Source of the DNA: Ferrovibrio sp.
GTDB lineage: Bacteria > Pseudomonadota > Alphaproteobacteria > Ferrovibrionales > Ferrovibrionaceae
Direction of reading: 5' to 3'
Length of the DNA: 64,000 nt
Assembly: GCF_017994015.1 (NCBI RefSeq)
Contig: NZ_JAGOLP010000002.1
Location: 62,001-126,000 of the forward strand
Of the stretch, positions 51,516 to 61,100 are shown piece after piece. The notes under the pieces were generated by a model. It saw only the letters and a list, made by a program, of their open reading frames with translations. It made no database searches and had not been told where the DNA came from. Every line of letters starts with the position of its first letter. Within the stretch, counting starts at the first letter, position 1. Made by a program: the position numbers and the translations under genes.

Positions 51516-51552
51516 CTTAGCTTAGCTAGTCTAGCTAAGTTAGCTAAGCTAA
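51516..51552. repeat. TTAGCTAA-rich palindromic array before vapB
   Basis: Contains the perfect 19-bp palindrome CTTAGCTAG-T-CTAGCTAAG (51521-51539) flanked by further CTTAG and TTAGCTAAGCTAA units. It lies 23 bp before the antitoxin start and runs into the aroE stop codon (51549-51551). Likely operator of the toxin-antitoxin pair. Confidence 0.75.
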
Positions 51553-52397
51553 TCTGCCAGCACTGCCGCGCGCAGGCCATCGGTCACCTCCGGCCAGGTG
51601 CCGAACCAGGCGGCAAAACCCGGCCGGCCCTGATGCAGCAGCATGCCAAGGCCATCCACCACCCGGTTGCCGCGCGCCGCCGCCCGGCGCAAAAGGTCGG
51701 TTTGCAGCGGGGCATAAACGATGTCGTTGACCACCGCTTCGGCCGGCAATTCATCCAAAGCCAGGTCCAGCGGCGGCTGGCCGGTCATGCCCAAAGCCGT
51801 GGTATTGACCAGCAGGCCGGCGCCCTGCAAGGCCAGCGGTGCCGCCGCCCAACTGGCCACCGAGATCGGGCCGCCCAGGCTGTCAGCCAGCGCTTCGGCG
51901 CGGTCTACCGAACGGTTGACCAGGGTGATACCCGGCAAGCCGGCATCCAGCAAGGCCACGCAGATCGCCCGCGCCGAGCCGCCGGCACCCAGCACCACAG
52001 CCGGCGCCGCCCCGGGCTGCCAATGCGGCGCACCGGCAATCAGGTTTTCATAAAAGCCGAAGGCATCGGTATTCTGGCCATGCAGGCTGCCATCCGGGCG
52101 CAACGTGATGGTGTTGACCGCGCCGATGCGGCGGGCCCGCTCATCCACTTCATCCAGGAAAGGCAACACGGCTTCCTTATGCGGGATGGTGACATTGACA
52201 CCGCGAAAACCTTCATTCCAGCCGGCGCGCAAGGCCGCCATGAAATCAGCCAGACCTTCGGGCGGCACCGGCAGGCGATCATACCGCCCTTCCAGGCCAT
52301 ACTGTTTGAGCCAGTAGCCATGCAGTTTGGGTGAGCGCGAATGCGCCACCGGCCAGCCGATCACGCCGGCGCGCGGCAGGGGTTTGTCTTCACTCAT
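51549..52397 (-). CDS. aroE: Shikimate dehydrogenase
   Basis: A 282-residue NADP-dependent enzyme of the aromatic pathway. VAHSRSPKLHGYW binds shikimate, NVTIPHKEAVLPF holds the catalytic Lys, GQNTDAFGF the Asp, and VVLGAGGSARAICVALL the NADP site. Its start overlaps maf by 4 nt. Its stop codon lies in the TTAGCTAA array, so its very end may have been reshaped when the toxin-antitoxin pair arrived. Confidence 0.96.
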   Translation of the reverse strand: MSEDKPLPRAGVIGWPVAHSRSPKLHGYWLKQYGLEGRYDRLPVPPEGLADFMAALRAGWNEGFRGVNVTIPHKEAVLPFLDEVDERARRIGAVNTITLRPDGSLHGQNTDAFGFYENLIAGAPHWQPGAAPAVVLGAGGSARAICVALLDAGLPGITLVNRSVDRAEALADSLGGPISVASWAAAPLALQGAGLLVNTTALGMTGQPPLDLALDELPAEAVVNDIVYAPLQTDLLRRAAARGNRVVDGLGMLLHQGRPGFAAWFGTWPEVTDGLRAAVLAD

Positions 52398-52999
52398 GAG
52401 CGCAGAACCTGATTATCCCGCAGGAAAGTCAGCAGCGGCAGCAGGGGCAGACCCAGGATGGTGAAATAATCGCCCTCGATCCGGCTGAATAATTGCACCC
52501 CCAGGCCTTCAAGCTGGTAGGCGCCCACAGATCCCAAAACCGCATCGCCGGCCTGGGCCAGATAGGCATCCAGAAAATCATCGGAAAAATCACGCATGGT
52601 GAGTGTGGCGCTGGCAATATGACGCCACACGATGCCGCCGGCCCGCGCCGCCACCACGGCGCTGACAAGCTGATGCGGCTTGCCGCGCAGGCGCTGCAAT
52701 TGTATCCGTGCCGCGGCCAGATCGGCCGGCTTGTCGAACCAGTCATCACCACAAACCAGCATCTGGTCGGCGGCAATGATGAAACGCTGGTCGCCGGTCT
52801 GCGCTGCGATATGGCCGATGCGGCGCGCCTTCAATTCGGCCAGGGCTTCCGCCACCTGGCGCGCCGGGGCCTGTTCGGCGCGCAAAGCCAGCTTGATTTC
52901 TTCCTCATCGACATGCGCCGGCATTGCTTCCACCTCAAGCCCGGCGGCTTGCAGCATGGCGCGGCGGGCCGGGCTTGAGGAAGCCAGGATCAGGCTCAT
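52394..52999 (-). CDS. maf: Maf-family nucleotide pyrophosphatase
   Basis: A 201-residue Maf protein: LILASSSPARRAMLQAAGLE at the N-terminus, FIIAADQMLV in the centre and GDYFTILGLPLLPLLTFLR at the C-terminus. It hydrolyses non-canonical or modified nucleoside triphosphates. Overlaps ppsR and aroE by 4 nt each. Confidence 0.93.
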   Translation of the reverse strand: MSLILASSSPARRAMLQAAGLEVEAMPAHVDEEEIKLALRAEQAPARQVAEALAELKARRIGHIAAQTGDQRFIIAADQMLVCGDDWFDKPADLAAARIQLQRLRGKPHQLVSAVVAARAGGIVWRHIASATLTMRDFSDDFLDAYLAQAGDAVLGSVGAYQLEGLGVQLFSRIEGDYFTILGLPLLPLLTFLRDNQVLRS

Positions 53000-53925
53000 G
53001 GCCCATCTCCCTCGGCCAGTTTTTCGCGTAGCTGTTCCTGGCGGCGATTATACAGATTGAGGATGGCGGCGGCGGTTTCCTCAATCGAACGCCGGGTCAC
53101 GTCGATCATCGGCCAGTTATATCTGGTGCAGAGTTTGCGCGCCTCGGCGATCTCGGCCCGCACCTGCTCGATATCAACATAGTCGGTCTCGGCCTTTTCA
53201 TTCATCGCCAGCAGGCGATTACGCCGCACCATCACCAGCCGGTCGGGCGAGGTAGTGAGGCCCACCACCAGCGGATGGCAGGTGCCATGCAGATCGGCGG
53301 GGAGCGCCAGACCGGGCACAATCGGTACATTGGCGGTTTTATAGCCACGATTGGCAAGATAGATCGAGGTTGGCGTCTTGGAGGTGCGCGACACACCCAC
53401 CAGCACAATATCCGCCTTGTCGAGATCGTCGGCCTGCTGGCCGTCGTCATGCGCGATGGTGTAATGCATGGCATCGATACGGGCGAAATATTCCGCATCC
53501 AGCTCATGCTGGCGGCCGGGCAGGTTACGCGCCTTTTCGCCAAAGAACTTGCCCATGGCATGGATCACCGGATCGAGCACGGCGATATAGCCGATGCGGT
53601 GCTTGGCACAGCCCTTCACCAGCACATCGCGCAATTGCGGATCAACAATGGTGAACAGCACCAGGCCGCCGATCTTGGCAATCGCCTCCACACTGCGCTG
53701 CATCTGCGCCGCGCTGCGCACCATGGTCCAGCTATGGACCTCCACTTCCTCATGCGATTTCTGAAACTGCACCAGACCGGCCGTGGCCACCGCATTCAAC
53801 GTCTCGCCGGTGGCATCGGAAACCAGGTGGATATGCGGCCGGCGCGCGGCGTTGGAAGCCTCTGGCGACAAGGAATGATCCTGTTGATAAGCCGGAATCA
53901 GGTGGATAAGCCTGAACTTATCCAC
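52996..53925 (-). CDS. ppsR: Pyruvate,water dikinase regulatory protein (DUF299, RP001-type)
   Basis: A bifunctional kinase/pyrophosphorylase of up to 309 residues acting on PEP synthase or pyruvate phosphate dikinase. HIHLVSDATGETLNAV opens the conserved domain; the P-loop is GVSRTSKTPTSIYLA. The GTG at 53925 lies inside a DnaA-box-like sequence and the first 18 codons are built of such boxes; a TTG at 53871 is an equally possible start and would leave those boxes non-coding. The ppsR-hemE arrangement around an origin is that of Caulobacter and Rickettsia. Confidence 0.92.
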   Translation of the reverse strand: MDKFRLIHLIPAYQQDHSLSPEASNAARRPHIHLVSDATGETLNAVATAGLVQFQKSHEEVEVHSWTMVRSAAQMQRSVEAIAKIGGLVLFTIVDPQLRDVLVKGCAKHRIGYIAVLDPVIHAMGKFFGEKARNLPGRQHELDAEYFARIDAMHYTIAHDDGQQADDLDKADIVLVGVSRTSKTPTSIYLANRGYKTANVPIVPGLALPADLHGTCHPLVVGLTTSPDRLVMVRRNRLLAMNEKAETDYVDIEQVRAEIAEARKLCTRYNWPMIDVTRRSIEETAAAILNLYNRRQEQLREKLAEGDGP

Positions 53926-54240
53926 GGTGTGGGCTTTTTCATGCCCGCTTAGGCGATTTCTTGCAAGTAATGCTTCGCCCTGGTGATGAAAGGATTACGC
54001 CCCTGTGGATCATGTGCACAACTGAATTAGAGCCGGCTGGGGCGGCTTTATCCCACTTATCCCCAGTTTTAAGCCATTGGTTTTGCAGGGAGTCGCACAA
54101 GTTGTTGCAGGAGGAAGTCAGTTTTGCGGCAGGTTGGCAGCCTGGGTGGATGAATCCCAGCATGGCCGGGCCTGAAGAATGAATTACCGTTATCCACCGC
54201 ACCAACAACAACTCCAACTCTTTCTTTTTAAATATAAATA
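53882..54240. other. Predicted chromosomal replication origin (oriC)
   Basis: DnaA-box-like 9-mers with at most one mismatch to TTATCCACA (or TTATNCACA): 53882-53890 (minus), 53901-53909 (minus), 53918-53926 (plus), 54004-54012 (minus), 54057-54065 (plus) and 54190-54198 (plus). An AT-rich stretch TTTCTTTTTAAATATAAATA (54221-54240) could be the unwinding element. Three GANTC methylation sites occur (53895, 54090, 54152). The 331-bp gap 53926-54256 has no gene. Genes on both sides mostly point away from it, and the hemE/RP001 flanks match the Caulobacter origin. Confidence 0.8.
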
Positions 54241-54256
54241 GGAAAGGAATAAGGCC

Positions 54257-55318
54257 ATGAACGTGACCCCGAGACCGATCCTGAAACCCTTTCTCCGCAC
54301 TCTGGCCGGCGAGGCTTCCGAGCGGCCGCCGGTTTGGCTGATGCGCCAGGCCGGGCGTTACCTGCCGGAATACCGCGCCACCCGGGCCGAGGCCGGCAGC
54401 TTCCTCGACCTGTGCTACAATCCGGCATTGGCGGCGGAAGTGACGCTACAGCCGATCCGGCGCTATGGCTTTGATGCCGCCATCCTGTTTGCCGATATCC
54501 TGCTGATTCCGCATGCCCTGGGTCAGGAACTGGCCTTCCGCGAAGGCGAGGGCCCGGTGCTGGGCGCGATCCGCACCGAAGGCGAATTGGTCAAGCTGCG
54601 GCTGGAAGGCCTGCACCAGCGCCTGGCGCCGGTCTACGAGGCGGTGTCGCGCATCAAGGCTGCCCTGCCAGCCGAAACCGCATTGATCGGCTTTGCCGGG
54701 GCGCCCTGGACCGTGGCGACCTACATGCTGGAAGGCCGCGGCGGCAACGAGCAGGCAGCGGCCAAGACCTGGGCCTTCGGCAATCCGGCCGGGCTGGACC
54801 GCCTGATCAGTCTGCTGGTGGAAGCCACCTGCGCCTATCTGGACCAGCAGGTGCGGGCCGGCGCCGAAGTGGTGCAGCTGTTTGATACCTGGGCCGGCGT
54901 GCTGCCGGATGAGCAATTCCAGCGCTATTGTGTGCTGCCGGTGAAAATGATCGTCAACCGGCTGAAGGCGCTGCATCCTGATCTCAAGATCATCGCTTTC
55001 CCGCGCGGTGCCGGCCTGCATCTGGACGGTTATGCCGCCGCCACAGGGGTGGATGCGCTGGGGCTGGATTACACCATGCCGCTGGCCTGGGCGCGTGATC
55101 ATCTGTGGAGCCGGGGCATCACCGTGCAGGGCAATCTGGACCCGCGCCTGCTGCTGGTGGGCGGGCCGCAGATGGCCCAGGCAGTGCAGCGCCTGCTTCG
55201 CCATTTCGCCGGCCGCAACTATATCTTCAATCTGGGCCACGGCATCCTGCCGGAAACCCCGCCGCAGCATGTGGAACAACTGATGCAGCTGTTGCGCGGG
55301 GCCACCCGTATGGCGTGA
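54257..55318 (+). CDS. hemE: Uroporphyrinogen decarboxylase
   Basis: A 353-residue enzyme converting uroporphyrinogen III to coproporphyrinogen III. Signature PPVWLMRQAGRYLPEYR near the N-terminus, catalytic Asp in ILFADILLIPHALG, and GFAGAPWTVATYMLEG. Preceded by GGAAAGGAATAAGGCC. First of hemE-hemH-hemJ; the gap to hemH is 4 bp. Confidence 0.97.
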   Translation: MNVTPRPILKPFLRTLAGEASERPPVWLMRQAGRYLPEYRATRAEAGSFLDLCYNPALAAEVTLQPIRRYGFDAAILFADILLIPHALGQELAFREGEGPVLGAIRTEGELVKLRLEGLHQRLAPVYEAVSRIKAALPAETALIGFAGAPWTVATYMLEGRGGNEQAAAKTWAFGNPAGLDRLISLLVEATCAYLDQQVRAGAEVVQLFDTWAGVLPDEQFQRYCVLPVKMIVNRLKALHPDLKIIAFPRGAGLHLDGYAAATGVDALGLDYTMPLAWARDHLWSRGITVQGNLDPRLLLVGGPQMAQAVQRLLRHFAGRNYIFNLGHGILPETPPQHVEQLMQLLRGATRMA

Positions 55319-55322
55319 AGAT

Positions 55323-56348
55323 ATGGCAAAAACCGCGATAATCCTGTTCAATCTGGGTGGCCCGGACAGCCCGGCGGCAATCCGGCCGTTTCTGTTCAAC
55401 CTGTTCAACGATCCGGCCATCATCCGGCTGCCGCAGCCGATGCGCTGGCTGCTGGCGCAACTGATCTCGCGTCGGCGGGAGAAAACCGCCAGCGAAATCT
55501 ACGGCCATATGGGTGGCCGTTCGCCAATCCTGCCACAGACCGAGGCCCAGGCCCGTGCGCTGGAGTTGGCGCTTGGTGCGGATTTTCGTGTGTTCATTGC
55601 CATGCGCTACTGGAAGCCGTTTGCCGACGAGACGGCGCGCGCGGTGCTGGCCTGGAATCCGGATCGTATTCTGCTGCTGCCGCTTTATCCGCAATTCTCC
55701 ACCACCACGTCGGGTTCTTCGCTGAAGGATTGGCGCCGCGCCGCCGCCGCCATAGGCTTGGACAAGCCAACCGCCAGCATCGGCTGTTATCCGGCCGAGC
55801 CGGGTTTCATCGCCGCGCAGCTGGCGCTGATCCGGCAATATCTGCCGAAACTGGCCGGCCAGGATTTCCGCCTGCTGTTTTCCGCCCATGGCCTGCCGAA
55901 AAAGATTGTTGATGCCGGCGATCCGTATCAGCGCCAAGTGGAGCAATCCGCCGCCGCCATTGTGGCCGGCCTGAACCTGCCCGGTCTGGATTGGGGCATC
56001 TGCTATCAGAGCCGGGTGGGGCCGCTGCAATGGATCGGCCCGGCCACCGATGCCGAAATCCGCCGTGCCGGCCAGGATGGCAAGGCGATCCTGCTGGTGC
56101 CGCTGGCCTTTGTTTCGGAGCATTCCGAAACCCTGGTGGAGCTGGATATCGAATATGCCGAACTGGCGCATGAGCATGGCGTGCCGGCCTATCACCGGGT
56201 GCCGACCGTGGGTGTGACGCCGGCTTTTATCGGCGGCCTGGCCGATCTGGTGCGCCAGGGCCGCTATGATGCCTGCATCCATCCCGGCCCGGGCGCCGAA
56301 CCCTGCCCGGCCGGGCGTTTTGCCGGCTGCCCCTGCCAGGCCGCTTGA
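55323..56348 (+). CDS. hemH: Ferrochelatase
   Basis: A 341-residue enzyme inserting ferrous iron into protoporphyrin IX. LFNLGGPDSPAAIRPFLFNLF at the N-terminus, YPQFSTTTSGS, the catalytic-His segment LLFSAHGLPKKIVDAGDPY, and the metal-site Glu in FVSEHSETLVELDIEY. Follows hemE closely and precedes hemJ by 23 bp. Confidence 0.96.
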   Translation: MAKTAIILFNLGGPDSPAAIRPFLFNLFNDPAIIRLPQPMRWLLAQLISRRREKTASEIYGHMGGRSPILPQTEAQARALELALGADFRVFIAMRYWKPFADETARAVLAWNPDRILLLPLYPQFSTTTSGSSLKDWRRAAAAIGLDKPTASIGCYPAEPGFIAAQLALIRQYLPKLAGQDFRLLFSAHGLPKKIVDAGDPYQRQVEQSAAAIVAGLNLPGLDWGICYQSRVGPLQWIGPATDAEIRRAGQDGKAILLVPLAFVSEHSETLVELDIEYAELAHEHGVPAYHRVPTVGVTPAFIGGLADLVRQGRYDACIHPGPGAEPCPAGRFAGCPCQAA

Positions 56349-56371
56349 TCAATCCTACGGAGCCAGCATAA

Positions 56372-56809
56372 ATGACCTTCCCGATCCCTTATGACTGGCT
56401 CAAGGCGCTGCATGTGATCAGCGTGATCGCCTGGATGGCGGGCATGCTCTACTTGCCGCGGCTGTATGTGTATCACTGCAAGGCCGGCAAGGGCTCGGAG
56501 TTATCCGAGACCTTCAAGATCATGGAGCGCCGGCTTTTGCGCGCCATCATCAATCCGGCGATGCTGGCAGCCTGGGTGTTCGGCCTTTTGCTGGCATGGC
56601 AAGGTAATCATTTCTCGGCCGGCTGGTTTCACGGCAAGTTGCTGCTGTTGCTGGGTATGCAGATCATCCATGCCGGTTATGCGCGCTGGCGCCGGCATTT
56701 CGCCGAGGATGCGAATACGCATGACGCGCGCTTCTACCGCATCATGAATGAAGTTCCCACACTGCTCATGATCGGCATTGTGATACTTGTCATAGTGAAG
56801 CCATTTTAA
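56372..56809 (+). CDS. hemJ: Protoporphyrinogen oxidase HemJ
   Basis: A 145-residue four-helix membrane protein. The N-terminal YDWLKALHVISVIAWMAGMLYLPRLYVYH holds the conserved His and Arg of HemJ (in parts), with ERRLLRAIINPAML following. HemJ replaces HemG or HemY in most alphaproteobacteria, so hemE-hemH-hemJ covers three of the late haem steps. Confidence 0.93.
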   Translation: MTFPIPYDWLKALHVISVIAWMAGMLYLPRLYVYHCKAGKGSELSETFKIMERRLLRAIINPAMLAAWVFGLLLAWQGNHFSAGWFHGKLLLLLGMQIIHAGYARWRRHFAEDANTHDARFYRIMNEVPTLLMIGIVILVIVKPF

Positions 56810-56886
56810 GCCGCAATCATCTCTAGGTATGAGTTAATCGCCAATTTCGCACTTGCGAACTGGCTTTGCCGCCCTATTGTGGCGCC

Positions 56887-58107
56887 ATGCAAAACCGCAA
56901 GCACATCCTCCGCTCCGCAAGCCTGGCCGCGCTGGCCCTGCTGGCGGTCACCACTCTTGCCAACTCCAAGCCGGCCCTGGCCCAGATGGGTCCAGGCGGG
57001 CCACCGCCGGTCACCGTGGCCAAGCCGGTGGTGAAGAACATCATCGAGATGGACGAATTTGTCGGCCGTTTTGAGGCTTCCGCCAGCGTTGATGTGCGCG
57101 CCCGGGTCAATGGCTATCTCGATAGTGTGAATTTCAAGGATGGCGCCCTGGTAAAGGAAGGCGAGCTGCTGTTCGTCATCGACCGCCGGCCCTATCAGGC
57201 GGTGCTGAACCAGGCCCAGGCCAATCTCAATGTGGTGCAGACCCGGCTGGATCTGGCGCGGATCGAATTCGAGCGGTATGAGCGGCTGGCGCGCAGCGGC
57301 ACGGCGGCGGAAGCCACGCTGGATGCACGGCGCCAGGCGCTGCTTTCGGCCCAGGCTGAAATTGTTGGCACCCGCGCAGCGGTGGAAACCGCGCGGCTCA
57401 ATCTCAGCTTCACTGAAATCCGCGCCCAGATTTCCGGCCGCATCAGCCGCAAGCTGGTGAGCGAGGGCAACCTGGTGCGCGAGAACGAGACCCTGCTGAC
57501 CACCATCGTGGCGCAGGATCCGATCTATTTCTATTTCGACATCGATGAGCGGTCCTTCCTGGCCTATCAGCGCCTGTCCCGCGAAGGCGCCGCCACGTCA
57601 AACGGCAATGGCGGCCGTGCCCTGCAGGTGGCAATCGGCCTGACCGACGAGAAGGGTTTCCCGCATAAGGGCCTGCTGACCTTTGCCGATAACCGGCTTG
57701 ATCCGGCCACCGGCACGATGCGGCTGCGGGCTACGCTGGAGAACAAGGATCTGTTCCTGCAGCCGGGCCTGTTCGGCCGCATCGCGGTGCCGGGTAGCCC
57801 GAGCTATAGCGGCATCCTGGTGCCGGATGAAGCGATCCTGACCGATCTTGGCCGGCGTTTTGTTTATGTGGTGGAAGCCGATGGCAGCGTGCGTCAGCAG
57901 CCGGTGCAGCTTGGTTCACGCACCGACAATTACCGCATCGTGCGTCAGGGCCTGAAGGGTGACGAAACCGTGGTGATCAATGGCTTGCAGCGCGTGCGTA
58001 TGGGTGGCGGCAAGGTAACGCCGATGCCGGTGCAATTGCCGCAGGTCTGGGCTGGTTTGATGGCCCTGCCGGCACCGCAGCCGCCGCAAGCCGCACCGAA
58101 GCAGTAA
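56887..58107 (+). CDS. RND efflux periplasmic adaptor
   Basis: A 406-residue membrane-fusion protein with a signal sequence (ASLAALALLAVTTLANSKPALA). Lipoyl/hairpin region: FVGRFEASASVDVRARVNGYLDSV and LVKEGELLFVIDRRPYQAVL, then the alpha-hairpin, then beta-barrel segments PIYFYFDIDERSFL and RLDPATGTMRLRATLENKD (in parts). It resembles MexE-type adaptors. ATG 56887 is preferred over 56866. The permease follows after 10 bp. Confidence 0.93.
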   Translation: MQNRKHILRSASLAALALLAVTTLANSKPALAQMGPGGPPPVTVAKPVVKNIIEMDEFVGRFEASASVDVRARVNGYLDSVNFKDGALVKEGELLFVIDRRPYQAVLNQAQANLNVVQTRLDLARIEFERYERLARSGTAAEATLDARRQALLSAQAEIVGTRAAVETARLNLSFTEIRAQISGRISRKLVSEGNLVRENETLLTTIVAQDPIYFYFDIDERSFLAYQRLSREGAATSNGNGGRALQVAIGLTDEKGFPHKGLLTFADNRLDPATGTMRLRATLENKDLFLQPGLFGRIAVPGSPSYSGILVPDEAILTDLGRRFVYVVEADGSVRQQPVQLGSRTDNYRIVRQGLKGDETVVINGLQRVRMGGGKVTPMPVQLPQVWAGLMALPAPQPPQAAPKQ

Positions 58108-58117
58108 GGCAGAAGCC

Positions 58118-61100
58118 ATGAAATTCGGCCATTTCTTTGTCGACCGCCCGATCTTCGCGGCGGTTGTCTCCATCGTGACGGTGATTCTCGGGGTCATCGC
58201 TTTCCGTTTCCTGCCGGTGACGGAATATCCCGAAATCGCGCCGCCGCAGATCAATGTGACCGCCGCCTATCCCGGTGCCGATGCCGAGACCGTGGCGCGC
58301 ACTGTGGCGACACCGATCGAGCAGGAGATCAACGGCGTTGAGAACATGCTCTATATGTCGAGCTACTCGACTGCCAATGGCGTGATGCAGCTCACCATCA
58401 CCTTCCGCCCAGGCACCAATCTGGATACGGCGCAGGTGCAGGTGCAGAACCGTGTCTCGATTGCCGAGCCGCGTTTGCCTGAGGAAGTGCGGCGCCAGGG
58501 TATCACCACCAACAAGCAGGCCGGCGACTTCATCATGGTGGTGCATCTGCTCTCACCCGATAAGCGCTATGACGAATTGTATATCGCCAATTACATGCAG
58601 ATGCGTATCCGCGAGCAATTGCTGCGGCTGGATGGTGTTGGCAATGTGATCGTGTTCGGCGGCAGCGAATATTCAATCCGCATCTGGCTCGATCCGGATC
58701 GGCTGTCGGCCTACAGCCTGTCAGCCAGTGATGTGGTGACCGCGTTGCAGGCGCAGAATGTGCAGGTTTCCGGCGGCACGCTGGGCCAGCAGCCGGCGCC
58801 TGACAATAACGCGCTGCAAGCCATCGTCACCACGCAAGGCCGTTTCGAGGATGTGCGGCAATTCCGCGAAGTGATCATCAAAAGCGGCGAGGGCGGCCGC
58901 CTGGTGCGGCTGCGCGACGTGGCCCGGGTTGAACTCGGCGCCAAGGATTATAACAGCCGCTCGTATCTCGATGGTCAGACTGCGGTGGCGCTTGGCATTT
59001 TCCAGCGCCCAGGCACCAACGCGCTTGATACCGCGCAGGCGGTGATCAACCGCATGAACGAGCTGAAGCAGGATTTCCCGCCCGGCCTGGAATACACCAT
59101 CGTCTACAACCCGACCGAATTCATCGCCCAGTCGGTGGACGAGGTTTACAAGACACTGATCGAGGCCATCATCCTGGTCGCACTGGTGGTGCTGATTTTC
59201 CTGCAGAACTGGCGCGCCGCTTTGATCCCGATCCTGGCCATCCCGGTTTCGCTGATCGGCACGTTCGCGGTGATGCTGGCCTTTGGCTTCACCCTCAATG
59301 TGCTCAGCCTGTTTGGTCTGGTTCTGGCCATCGGCATCGTGGTGGATGACGCCATCGTGGTGGTGGAGAATATCGAGCGCAACATCGCTGAGGGCTTAAG
59401 TCCGCGCGATGCCGCGCATGAGACGATGGACGAGGTTGGCACGGCGGTGATCGCGATTGCCGTGGTGCTGTCGGCGGTGTTCATTCCCACCGCCTTCATC
59501 CCCGGTATTTCCGGCCAGTTCTACAAGCAGTTTGCGCTCACCATCGCGGGCGCCACCATCATCTCGGCCTTCAACTCGCTCACCTTGTCGCCGGCTTTGG
59601 GCGCCATATTGCTTAAGGCCCATGCCAAGCGCGATGCCGGCTACAAGCCGGGTTTCTTCGGCCGCCTGGCCGGGGGGTTCAATACCGGCTTCGACAAGAT
59701 GAGCAACGGCTATGCGCGCGGGGTGGGCGGCATCGTCAAGCGGCGTTTCCTGATGCTTGGTTTCTATGCCCTGCTGGTGGGTGCCACCGCCTTCATGTTC
59801 CGCACTGTGCCGCAGGGTTTCATCCCGCCGCTGGATCGTGGCTATGCCATCGTGGTGATCCAGTTGCCGGACGGCGCCTCGCTCAGCCGCACCGATGAAG
59901 TGACGCAAAAGGCGACCAAGCTGATTGAAGGTACGCCGGGTGTGGCCAATGTGGTGGCGATTCCGGGCTTTAACGGTGCCACTTTCACCAATTCCTCCAA
60001 CGCGGCGGTGATTTTCACCCCGTTCACCAAGTTTGAGGAACGGTTGCCGCATGGCCTTACCGCGGATGTCATCATCGGCCAGATGATCGGCAAGCTGATG
60101 CCGATCGAGGAAGCCTTTGTCATTGCCATTCCGCCGCCGGCGGTGCCGGGCATCGGCTCGGGCGGTGGTTTCAAGATGCAGTTGCAGAACCGCACCAGCG
60201 ACGATGTGCGGCCGCTTCTGGCCTCGGCCTATCAGATCATGGGCCGGGCGCAGCAGACCCCGGGCGTTACCGGTGTATTCACCACCTTCTCGGCCGCCTC
60301 GCCGCAGGTGTTTCTGGAAATCGACCGCACCAAGGCGCAGATGCTGAATGTGCCGTTGAGCAATGTGTTCCAGACCCTGCAAATCAATCTCGGCTCGGCC
60401 TATGTGAACGACTTCAACGCCTTTGGCCGCATCTTCCAGGTGCGGGCGCAGGCCGATGCACAGTTCCGGCTGGAGAAGGAGGACATCCTGAATCTCAAGG
60501 TGCGTTCGGCCACCGGTTCGCTGGTGCCGCTGGGCAGCCTGGTGGAAATCAAGGAGGCTTCCGGGCCGGATCTGATCCAGCGCTACAACATGTATGTCTC
60601 GGTGCCGCTGCAAGGCAACACACCGCCCGGCGTGTCCACCGGCCAGTCGCTACAGGCCATGGAGACACTGGCGGCTCAGGTGCTGGAACCCGGCCAGGGT
60701 TTTGAATGGACCGAGATTGCCTTGCAGGAACGCATGACCGGCAACACAGCGCTATTTGTCTTTGCCCTGGCCATCGTGTTCGTGTTTCTGGCGCTGGCGG
60801 CACAATATGAAAGCTGGGTTCTGCCGCTGGCGATCATGCTGATTGTGCCGATGAGCATGTTGTTTGCCCTCACCGGTGTGAAACTGGCCGGGCTGGACAA
60901 TAACGTGCTGGTGCAGATCGGCTTGGTGGTGCTGATCGGTCTGGCGGCTAAAAACGCCATTCTGATCGTGGAATTTGCCCGCCAGTTGGAACATGAGGGC
61001 AAAAGCGCGGTGGATGCGGTGATCGAAGCCTGCCGCCTGCGCCTGCGTCCGATCCTGATGACTGCTCTGGCCTTCATCCTCGGCGTGTTGCCGCTGGTGA

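Noticed and set aside
54048-54056. TTATCCCAC as a further DnaA box
   Set aside because: Three mismatches to TTATCCACA; only the adjacent TTATCCCCA was kept.
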